Shown here: in pieces, positions 42,057 through 49,444 of the stretch
Position numbering within the stretch: position 1 is the first letter of the stretch
Layout: each line of letters begins with the position of its first letter
Origin: Candidatus Nanopelagicales bacterium
GTDB taxonomy: Bacteria > Actinomycetota > Actinomycetes > S36-B12 > UBA5976
DNA length: 52,020 nt
Assembly: GCA_030834185.1 (NCBI GenBank)
Contig: JAURFT010000006.1
Coordinates: forward strand, 1 to 52,020
Reading direction: 5' to 3'
The notes under the pieces: generated by a model
The model's database searches: none
The model's input: only the letters and a program-made list of their open reading frames with translations
Told to the model about the DNA's origin: nothing
Made by a program: the position numbers and the translations under genes

Positions 42057-43064
42057 ATGAAATTGACAGCACTAGTTCCTCAGCGATCGCTCTGGGACAC
42101 CGTGTTGCCAAATTTAGTGATGCTAGGTAGTGCCATCGCAGCTTTCCTTGGCATTATTTTTCTTTTATTTGTTTTAGCAGAGCGATCACCAAACAAAATC
42201 CAAAATATATTGAAATATGTAGTTTTTCTAGCACCTGCTGCAGTGCTGCTGCTTATTGGATTGATTTATCCTGCAATTCGCACACTGATCTACTCTTTCA
42301 TGAATGACGACAGTTCAAAATTTATTGGATTTGAAAATTACGTTTGGGCTTTTACGATTCCTGAGATTCGGATCGTTTTGCGCAATACACTAATTTGGAC
42401 AATTTTGGTTCCAGTTTTGGCAACTGGAACTGGTTTGGCCATCGCTTATATGACGGATCGAATGAAGCGCGCGGCTGTGATTAAGTCATTAATTTTTATG
42501 CCAATGGCTATCTCGTTTGTAGGGGCGGGAATTATCTGGCGATTTGTTTATACCTATGAAGCAAATCTAAAACGACCTGAGATTGGTTTGTTGAGTTCGA
42601 TCTGGCGAGCAATGGAGTGGGAACCTCGCAATTGGCTTCTTGAAGCACCGTTGAATACCTTGCTCTTGATCGTGGTTATGGTTTGGATTCAAACAGGCTT
42701 TGCCATGGTTGTGCTATCTGCTGCCATGAAAAACATCCCAGATGAAATTATTGAGGCATCTTTACTTGATGGCACTTCAAATTGGCGAAGATTTACAAAA
42801 ATCACAATTCCAATGATTAGGGCTACCATCGTGGTGGTATTAACAACAATTACAATTGGAACTCTAAAAGTATTTGACATTGTAAGAACTATGACTGGTG
42901 GCAATTTCAAAACTAATGTTATTGCAAATGAAATGTATTCACAGTCATTTAGGCAGATGAACTATGGCACTGGAAGTGCTTTGGCTATCATTTTATTTAT
43001 TGCCATTATTCCAATAATTATCTACAACGTTCGACAATTAAGACTTGAACGGACGGAAAGATAA
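42057..43064 (+). CDS. Sugar ABC transporter permease (MalF/AglF-like)
   Basis: EAA loop EIIEASLLDGTSNWRRFTKITIPMIRA; start moved to MKLTALVPQ because the upstream start lies inside the stem-loop. Confidence 0.92.
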   Translation: MKLTALVPQRSLWDTVLPNLVMLGSAIAAFLGIIFLLFVLAERSPNKIQNILKYVVFLAPAAVLLLIGLIYPAIRTLIYSFMNDDSSKFIGFENYVWAFTIPEIRIVLRNTLIWTILVPVLATGTGLAIAYMTDRMKRAAVIKSLIFMPMAISFVGAGIIWRFVYTYEANLKRPEIGLLSSIWRAMEWEPRNWLLEAPLNTLLLIVVMVWIQTGFAMVVLSAAMKNIPDEIIEASLLDGTSNWRRFTKITIPMIRATIVVVLTTITIGTLKVFDIVRTMTGGNFKTNVIANEMYSQSFRQMNYGTGSALAIILFIAIIPIIIYNVRQLRLERTER

Positions 43065-43975
43065 TGACCATAATTAATAGTAAACGTGCAAAAAATGCAT
43101 TTAGTTCTCCAATAGCCTCGGCTGCAGCTGTCGTAATTGCGATCCTATGGACCATACCTACGTTTGGACTTTTAGTTAGCTCGATTCGACCTGAAAAGTC
43201 AATAAATACATCTGGCTGGTGGACCTTTTTCACAAACCCAGAAGTATCACTAGAGAATTATGAAAAGGTTTTGTTTCAAGGCACTTTGATTCAACCACCA
43301 ATGGTGCAATATTTTTTCAACAGCTTGGCAATTACTTTGCCAGCAGTAGTTTTTCCAATAACTTTGGCAGTATTTGCAGCTTACGCCTTGGCTTGGTTTG
43401 ATTTTAAAGGTCGAGACTTTATATTTTTTACTATTTTCGCGCTTCAAGTAGTGCCTTTGCAGTTAACGCTAATTCCACTTCTTCAACTTTTTGCTAAAGG
43501 CTTATCAATAAATGGCATCACGATTATTCCTGATTTAGGAATCACTGGCACGTATATACCCATCTGGATTGCGCATACAATCTTTGGACTACCGTTGGCA
43601 ATATTTTTACTACATAACTTCTTACGACAGATTCCTCGTGAACTAATTGAGGCTGCTAAAGTTGATGGAGCTGGATGGTTCATAATGTTTCGTGCGCTGA
43701 TATTGCCGTTAAGCATTCCTGCAATTGCGTCATTTGCTATTTTCCAATTTCTTTGGGTTTGGAATGACTTATTAGTTGGTTTAACTTTTGGTGCTGGCTC
43801 TAAAGAAGTAGCTCCTATGACTGTTCGATTGGCGGAGATGGTTGGTACTCGTGGTGGTGGCTGGGAAGTGCTAACCGCGGGTGCATTTGTTTCGACAGTA
43901 GTACCACTGATTGTCTTTTTTGCCTTGCAGCGTTATTTCGTACGAGGATTATTAGCAGGCTCAGTTAAGGGTTAG
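43064..43975 (+). CDS. Sugar ABC transporter permease (MalG/AglG-like)
   Basis: EAA loop RELIEAAKVDGAGWFIMFRALILPLSIPAIASFAIFQFLWVWNDLL. Confidence 0.94.
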   Translation: MTIINSKRAKNAFSSPIASAAAVVIAILWTIPTFGLLVSSIRPEKSINTSGWWTFFTNPEVSLENYEKVLFQGTLIQPPMVQYFFNSLAITLPAVVFPITLAVFAAYALAWFDFKGRDFIFFTIFALQVVPLQLTLIPLLQLFAKGLSINGITIIPDLGITGTYIPIWIAHTIFGLPLAIFLLHNFLRQIPRELIEAAKVDGAGWFIMFRALILPLSIPAIASFAIFQFLWVWNDLLVGLTFGAGSKEVAPMTVRLAEMVGTRGGGWEVLTAGAFVSTVVPLIVFFALQRYFVRGLLAGSVKG

Positions 43976-45351
43976 CGTTTCCTACCAAGATTTAGCTCCC
44001 TTAGAAACTCCGCACTTAGTTTGGGTGTGCGCTTTTGATTGCTAAAGTCGTTATGAATAATTCCAAATTTTTTAGATATTCCTTCAGCCCACTCAATGTT
44101 ATCTAACAGCGACCAAGCAAAGTACCCCTTTAGATCTATGCCTTGAGCTACAGCTTCTAGTGCTGTTTTGATATGGGTGTAAAAATAATCAACTCGATCA
44201 AAATCTAAAACTTTGCCATCAATAATGTGATCAGGAAATGCTCCACCATTTTCAGTTATATATAGCGGAGTATTTGGTAGCCGAGCTGAAGTTTGCTGCA
44301 ACGTAGTTAATAGTGAACTGGCATCTATTTCCCAACCCATTTCGGTGGTTGGTGGTAGCGGATTAAAGCTTATTGGTTGTGGAGTTCCTGGATATAAGGC
44401 GAGATCTTGTCCTACAGCAGCGCTAGCTGGCGCTGCCATACCCAGCCTTGTTGGCGTGTAGTAATTAATTCCTAGCCAATCAATAGGTTTACTGATGCAA
44501 TCTAGCTCAGCTTGATCAACAAAGTCCCAATCCAAAATGTGTTTAGTGTTTTCAATCAAAACAGACGATACCCCTCGACCAGCTAATAGATCTAGCCAGA
44601 ATCGATTTTGTAAAATATCAATATGCTCTTGAGCAGCTGCTAACTCACTAGTTGCAATTATTGAAGTTAAATTCAAAACAGTGCCAGCATTTTTTACGCT
44701 GTGCTCTCGCAGTACCTGTAGAGATTTTCCGTGAGCCAACATTAAGTTATATGCAGCCCTAAACCCACTTGCCGCATCATTTCGACCTGGAGCATGAATT
44801 GCGGTTGCATAACCTAGGAATGCACTAACCCATGGCTCATTTAAAGTTGACCAAAAATCGATTCGGTCACTAAATTTTTCAGCTAAAATATTTGTGTATT
44901 CAGCAAAACTTTCTGAAATACCATCCCAAGTCCAACCACCCATGGCTTCTAGTTCAACTGGAAGATCCCAGTGATAAATTGTGAGTGATGGTTTTATGTT
45001 TCTAGCTAATAGGCCGTCTATTAACTTGTCATAGAAGTCAAGACCTACAGCTGAAGCTTTGCCACTTCCAGTTGGAATAACTCTGGGCCAAGAAACTGAG
45101 AAGCGGTAGGCGTCTACATTTAACCAGCTAAGTAGATCAAGATCTGTTTGATACAGTGAAACATGATCACAAGCTGGATCTGCTAGCGCTCCATCTTTGA
45201 TTCGGCCGGCATTAGCAAAATCATCCCAAATCGAAGCTCCTCGTGTGCTGCTATTACCTTCAATTTGCCAAGATGAAGTTGCCGCTCCAAAGATAAAATC
45301 AGTTGGTGTCATGGCAGCTAGTTCAAGGGCTTTTGCAGTTAACTCACTCAT
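43972..45351 (-). CDS. Glycoside hydrolase family 1 beta-glucosidase
   Basis: FIFGAATSSWQIEG, WSTLNEPWV (acid/base Glu), LYITENGGAF (nucleophile Glu), GYFAWSLLDNIEWAEG. Confidence 0.96.
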   Translation of the reverse strand: MSELTAKALELAAMTPTDFIFGAATSSWQIEGNSSTRGASIWDDFANAGRIKDGALADPACDHVSLYQTDLDLLSWLNVDAYRFSVSWPRVIPTGSGKASAVGLDFYDKLIDGLLARNIKPSLTIYHWDLPVELEAMGGWTWDGISESFAEYTNILAEKFSDRIDFWSTLNEPWVSAFLGYATAIHAPGRNDAASGFRAAYNLMLAHGKSLQVLREHSVKNAGTVLNLTSIIATSELAAAQEHIDILQNRFWLDLLAGRGVSSVLIENTKHILDWDFVDQAELDCISKPIDWLGINYYTPTRLGMAAPASAAVGQDLALYPGTPQPISFNPLPPTTEMGWEIDASSLLTTLQQTSARLPNTPLYITENGGAFPDHIIDGKVLDFDRVDYFYTHIKTALEAVAQGIDLKGYFAWSLLDNIEWAEGISKKFGIIHNDFSNQKRTPKLSAEFLRELNLGRKR

Positions 45352-45419
45352 GCCATAAGCCTATTTCGAATTACCCAAATTACAACCAATACAGAGATTA
45401 ATGAGATATCAAAGTGGGC

Positions 45420-45494
45420 TTAGACCTTTTCATTAAGTGATCTAATAACTAAGGTTGAAGGCATCAGGCCAGTTAATTTAGCTTGACTGCCAGA
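45420..45494 (-). pseudogene. Possible C-terminal relic of a LacI-family regulator
   Basis: Frame encodes SGSQAKLTGLMPSTLVIRSLNEKV*, resembling the LacI-family C-terminal P-[ST]-x-L-V-[IV]-R-x-S tail; no intact upstream coding. Confidence 0.4.
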
Positions 45495-45541
45495 TCAAAG
45501 ATCTCAAATGCGATGCAGTAGAACACGAAAACTATCACTTT

Positions 45542-46102
45542 TTATTTTGATGGCAGTTCAGTAAATCGTACTTTGACAAGAACTAAAAGTAATTGTTTAT
45601 CTATCTGCCAATCAAAAGGAACTCGAATGGTGTGTTTATTAATTTTGTAATCTTTTAATTTCGGCAGTGTCTTTTTGATTGCATCTGCACTGAATGGATT
45701 AAGTAAAATATGATTTTTTTGAACACCTAACCCAAAGACATATCCATTAGCTGCCTTGAGCATTGGCTGATTCCAAGCAATCACTAATTCAAGCTCTGGA
45801 TATTTGGTTTGAATGGCTTTAAATATTTCTGTTACTGTTTTTGCACATTGCTTATCAAGCTTCTTCAAGTAGTCAGCTGGATCTTTATGTCTTTTGGAAG
45901 ATACAGATCCTTTTGCAAACATAACAACAGCGTTTGCATGAGTTTGGCTAAATCCATGATTCTCTCTCAAAAAAGAAATTTGAGCTGGGTATTTCTGGTC
46001 ATCAAGATTAGCTAATTCAGAAAGCCAGTACTTTATTGGCTGGCCATACTTTTTTTCAATGGCAGGAAAGTGTTTAGCACGATCTCCAGAATCAGCTGCC
46101 AT
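45542..46102 (-). CDS. DUF4287 plus DUF1801/DUF5655-like protein
   Basis: YPAQISFLRENHGFSQTHANAVVMFAKGS (DUF4287-like) and YPELELVIAWNQPMLKAANGYVFGLGVQKNHILLNPFS (DUF1801/DUF5655-like). Confidence 0.75.
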   Translation of the reverse strand: MAADSGDRAKHFPAIEKKYGQPIKYWLSELANLDDQKYPAQISFLRENHGFSQTHANAVVMFAKGSVSSKRHKDPADYLKKLDKQCAKTVTEIFKAIQTKYPELELVIAWNQPMLKAANGYVFGLGVQKNHILLNPFSADAIKKTLPKLKDYKINKHTIRVPFDWQIDKQLLLVLVKVRFTELPSK

Positions 46103-46141
46103 AATTTGTCACATATCTGCTTTGGAAATTCAGAAACCAAA

Positions 46142-46927
46142 CTAGAGCGAACTTGTTGCCAATACACCTGCAAATATCTGCCAGGCTAAGGCTGACTTTG
46201 CTACAAATGAAAGTGTGATGTAAAGCCGTTCACCAACAAGATAGTCTTTAAATTTCCCGATTTGTTTATATTGCAACCACTGCACAATTGCAAAAGAATT
46301 GAACAGCACAAATAATGAAATAACGACACCATAAACAAAGCCTGGTGGCTGGTTAGTGCTACCTGGTGAGAACAACAGCCAGAACATGGCGATCCATGGC
46401 ACTATGCCAGCAATGCAGCCAAACCAAAATGGTAGTAAGCCGCCAGAGCCAGGCTCTTCATATTTTTCTTGCAACCAACCAAATAAAATCATTGTGACAT
46501 TGACACCAGCAATTGCAATTAGCGCGATGATGTCCCAAACCGCATTAATTAATGCGATAAGTATGATCATTATGGTTGAAGAGATGGAGTATTCAATCCA
46601 GCGTGCAATGTTGCGCTTATTAGCTAAATCAGTGGCATAGTTCTTAAAACCAGGTCCAACAATCCAAAAATGTGCAAGCGCGCTCAACAATGAGAATACT
46701 GCTACACCAGCTGCGATTGGAAAATTAAACAAATTTATGCTCTCAAAGGTTGCACCAGGTATTGGCGCATCTTGCAGATAATTCACAGATACCGGCAGCG
46801 CAAAGCTGTTAGAAAGCGCGATTATTGCAATTGCTTGGGCAAAGTGAAATATGCCCGCAATTAGGTTGTAGCGACGAAGGCCAGCTAGACGCTCGGCTGG
46901 AATTGCTAATAATTCAGAAGATGCCAT
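46142..46927 (-). CDS. Heliorhodopsin
   Basis: 261 aa, 7 TM; heliorhodopsin signatures ARWIEYSISSTIM (counterion Glu112) and ERLYITLSFVAKSALAWQIFAG (retinal Lys244); His28 and His86 at expected TM positions. Confidence 0.92.
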   Translation of the reverse strand: MASSELLAIPAERLAGLRRYNLIAGIFHFAQAIAIIALSNSFALPVSVNYLQDAPIPGATFESINLFNFPIAAGVAVFSLLSALAHFWIVGPGFKNYATDLANKRNIARWIEYSISSTIMIILIALINAVWDIIALIAIAGVNVTMILFGWLQEKYEEPGSGGLLPFWFGCIAGIVPWIAMFWLLFSPGSTNQPPGFVYGVVISLFVLFNSFAIVQWLQYKQIGKFKDYLVGERLYITLSFVAKSALAWQIFAGVLATSSL

Positions 46928-46934
46928 AAGGGTG

Positions 46935-46940
46935 AGCCTA
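46935..46940 (-). promoter_or_regulatory. Candidate -10 element TAGGCT of a leaderless heliorhodopsin promoter
   Basis: TAGGCT ends 7 nt before the heliorhodopsin ATG; no SD visible. Confidence 0.45.
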
Positions 46941-47018
46941 GCAATACGTAGCTCAACTTTGCAGGTATTTAGCCATTTATAAGGGCTTAAAAGTCTGTGA
47001 ACGAATTTGGGCTGAACC

Positions 47019-47028
47019 CGCTTAAGCG
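47019..47028. promoter_or_regulatory. Perfect palindrome CGCTTAAGCG in the divergent heliorhodopsin-sbtA intergenic region
   Basis: Read directly; adjacent to the candidate sbtA -35. Confidence 0.4.
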
Positions 47029-47053
47029 ATTGGGCTACTGATTGGTTCTCAGT

Positions 47054-47059
47054 TAGTAT
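47054..47059 (+). promoter_or_regulatory. Candidate -10 element TAGTAT of a leaderless sbtA promoter
   Basis: TAGTAT ends 7 nt before the sbtA ATG; no SD visible. Confidence 0.45.
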
Positions 47060-47066
47060 TTCGTCG

Positions 47067-48029
47067 ATGAATTCGTCACTGGATATCGCCCTGTCAAATC
47101 TGACGTCAGTATCGGTATTGATATTTCTATTTGGTTTGCTTGCTGGCGCTATTAAAAGTGATGTGAAGATTCCTGAACCTATTTATCAATTCATTGCGAT
47201 ATATCTACTTTTTGGCATTGGCCTTAAAGGTGGAGTATCACTGCGTGAGAGTGAAATTAGTGAAGCGGTAGTTCCCATTTTGGCAACATTAGTGCTGGGT
47301 ATCACAATTCCATTTTTAGCATATCTAACTTTGGGCAAAGCAACTAAAATTTCTTCAATTGATCGTGGCTCACTTGCTGCACATTATGGTTCAACATCAC
47401 TAGTTACATTTACTGCAGTACTAGTTTATTTAGATAGCAACAAAATTAGCTATGAAGGATTTGCCACAACCTTACTTACGGTTATGGAAGTGCCAGGAAT
47501 TGTAGTTGGTATATTTTTAGCTAAACGGCACTTAACACCAAAAGTGGATTGGTCAGAATCACTAAAAGAAATATTTTTAGGCAAAACATTAATGTTATTA
47601 GTTGGTGGTTTATTTATTGGCTATGTAGCTGGTGGAGAGGGATATGTTCGGGTTGAGCCATTCTTTGTGAACTTGTTGCCAGGTGTGCTTGCGCTTTTCT
47701 TGCTGCACCTAGGTTACTTAGCAGGCGAGCGGTGGAAATCAATTCTTGAAGTAGGTAAAGGTCTAATTGCTTTTGGTATTTTCTTCCCAATTGCAATGGG
47801 CTCGCTGGGTACTTTCGTTGGAACCTTAATTGGACTCTCTGTTGGTGGCGCTGTAATTTTAGGAATCTTGTCTGCTAGCGCATCTTACATAGCAGCACCT
47901 GCTGCAGTCCGTGTTGCACTCCCAGATGCAAATATATCAATAGCAGTTACAACAAGTTTGGTAATTACATTTCCCGTTAACCTACTGCTTAGCATTCCGT
48001 TATTAACACTGCTTGCACAAAATCTTTAA
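47067..48029 (+). CDS. sbtA: Sodium-dependent bicarbonate transport family permease (SbtA-like)
   Basis: 10-TM pattern; IYLLFGIGLKGGVSLRES, AAHYGSTSLVTFTAVLVYL, LLHLGYLAGERW, ASASYIAAPAAVRVALPDANISIAVTTSLVITFPVNLL motifs. Confidence 0.9.
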   Translation: MNSSLDIALSNLTSVSVLIFLFGLLAGAIKSDVKIPEPIYQFIAIYLLFGIGLKGGVSLRESEISEAVVPILATLVLGITIPFLAYLTLGKATKISSIDRGSLAAHYGSTSLVTFTAVLVYLDSNKISYEGFATTLLTVMEVPGIVVGIFLAKRHLTPKVDWSESLKEIFLGKTLMLLVGGLFIGYVAGGEGYVRVEPFFVNLLPGVLALFLLHLGYLAGERWKSILEVGKGLIAFGIFFPIAMGSLGTFVGTLIGLSVGGAVILGILSASASYIAAPAAVRVALPDANISIAVTTSLVITFPVNLLLSIPLLTLLAQNL

Positions 48030-48114
48030 TCTGCGAACATTATTAAGTTTGATACCTGCAAGATTGGATCTGTGTCATCCAAAATGTGTTGGTAAAAAGA
48101 AATTTGATATAAAC

Positions 48115-48142
48115 AAAAAACCCGCACTATGTGCGGGTTTTC
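48115..48142. terminator. Bidirectional terminator between sbtA and tRNA-Arg
   Basis: AAAAAACCCGCAC-TAT-GTGCGGGTTTTC. Confidence 0.85.
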
Positions 48143-48144
48143 AG

Positions 48145-48217
48145 CGCGCCCGAAGAGATTCGAACTCCTAACCTTCTGATCCGTAGTCAGATGCTCTATC
48201 CGTTGAGCTACGGGCGC
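48145..48217 (-). tRNA. tRNA-Arg(ACG)
   Basis: GCGCCCG...CGGGCGC acceptor; anticodon stem-loop TCTGA-CTACGGA-TCAGA. Confidence 0.94.
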
Positions 48218-48274
48218 AAACTCGGTGCAGTTTAGACCTTGTGAGATCGCCACAAGCAATACTGCATCGAACCG

Positions 48275-48363
48275 CGGAGACGAGGAGATTTGAACTCCTG
48301 AAGGGTTTGACCCCTTACCTCGTTAGCAGTGAGGCGCACTCGACCGGGCTATGCGACGTCTCC
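48275..48363 (-). tRNA. tRNA-Ser(GCT)
   Basis: GGAGACG...CGTCTCC acceptor, long variable arm, loop CTGCTAA. Confidence 0.92.
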
Positions 48364-48368
48364 TAGCG

Positions 48369-48458
48369 CGGAGGGCGTGGGATTTGAACCCACGAGGCCG
48401 GGTTCGCCGACCTGGCGGTTTTCAAGACCGCTGCACTAGTCCACTATGCGAGCCCTCC
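48369..48458 (-). tRNA. tRNA-Ser(TGA)
   Basis: GGAGGGC...GCCCTCC acceptor, long variable arm, anticodon stem-loop GCGGT-CTTGAAA-ACCGC. Confidence 0.94.
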
Positions 48459-48560
48459 ATGACTAAATCAGCGAACTGATTTAGGCAGGGGATAATCATG
48501 CCAAATCAATATTTTCTAGTTCACCCGCCTCGGGTTTTAGCGGATTTAACCCATATTCCA

Positions 48561-48582
48561 ACCTGTCCCGATTGGGGCAGGT
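48561..48582 (-). terminator. GC-rich hairpin downstream of the ABC-2 permease
   Basis: ACCTGTCCC-GATT-GGGGCAGGT imperfect (G-U) stem just 3' of the permease stop. Confidence 0.45.
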
Positions 48583-48601
48583 AGTGGAAATGGCGACTAA
48601 T

Positions 48602-49444
48602 TTAGGAAAGTATGTCTTTTCGATCAAACTTCAAAAAGGCCAATGTGATTAAGGTTGCGAACAATATTGCTGCGCTAGCAAAACCTTTTGCCATCCCATC
48701 CCAAACTATTTCTGGGCTTAAGACATCAGTCCAAGCTTGACTGTAATGGCCAGGCAACCAATTTCGCAAGTCACCTAGTGCTGAAATCGCATCTAAAATT
48801 GCAAACACAATTACCAGCAGCACTGCAGTTCCAACTGCACCAAGTGGCACATCAGTTCGAACGCTCATATAAAACGCAAGTCCGGAAACAAACAATAAAG
48901 TTATATAAACATACCCACCAATTATTGCCAACCTAAGAATTTGCTCAGCACCAGAAAAATTACCACCCAGCGGACTTATTAATGGTTCACTGCCAAATGC
49001 GAGTAATCCAATTAAATAAGAAACCAAAATTAAAATCATAATTGCCATTAAATTAAGCGTCATAGCAACAGCAAGTTTGATTCTAAGCAATCTGCGCCTT
49101 GGCACTGGAGCTGCTAATAAATAACGCAAACTTGACCAAGATGCTTCACTGGCAACAGTATCTCCTGCAAACAACGCAAATACAGTTGTTAATAAAAATC
49201 CAGTAGCAAAGAAAATCATAACAACTGTAAAGTTGCTAGCACCATTAGTTGCTAAACCTATTAAATCTAAATCGCCACCACCAAAATCACTTGAATCATC
49301 ATCACCTGATCCAAACTTAACAGCAGCTACCACAATTAGTGGTAGTAAAACCATCAGGCCAAATGCAACTAAAGTTCGTCGGCGTCTGAGCTGTCGGATG
49401 AACTCAACTTTGAAAGGTAAGGTTTTTCTAACTATGTAAGTCAT
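48602..49444 (-). CDS. ABC-2 type transporter permease
   Basis: Six TM pattern, FALFAGDTVASEASWSSLRYLLAAPVPRRRLLRIKL; overlaps the upstream ATPase gene by 4 nt. Confidence 0.9.
   Translation of the reverse strand: MTYIVRKTLPFKVEFIRQLRRRRTLVAFGLMVLLPLIVVAAVKFGSGDDDSSDFGGGDLDLIGLATNGASNFTVVMIFFATGFLLTTVFALFAGDTVASEASWSSLRYLLAAPVPRRRLLRIKLAVAMTLNLMAIMILILVSYLIGLLAFGSEPLISPLGGNFSGAEQILRLAIIGGYVYITLLFVSGLAFYMSVRTDVPLGAVGTAVLLVIVFAILDAISALGDLRNWLPGHYSQAWTDVLSPEIVWDGMAKGFASAAILFATLITLAFLKFDRKDILS

Noticed and set aside
48026-48259. 77-aa ORF overlapping tRNA-Arg(ACG)
   Set aside because: PVAQRIEHLTTDQKVRSSNLFGRA is the classic spurious tRNA translation.
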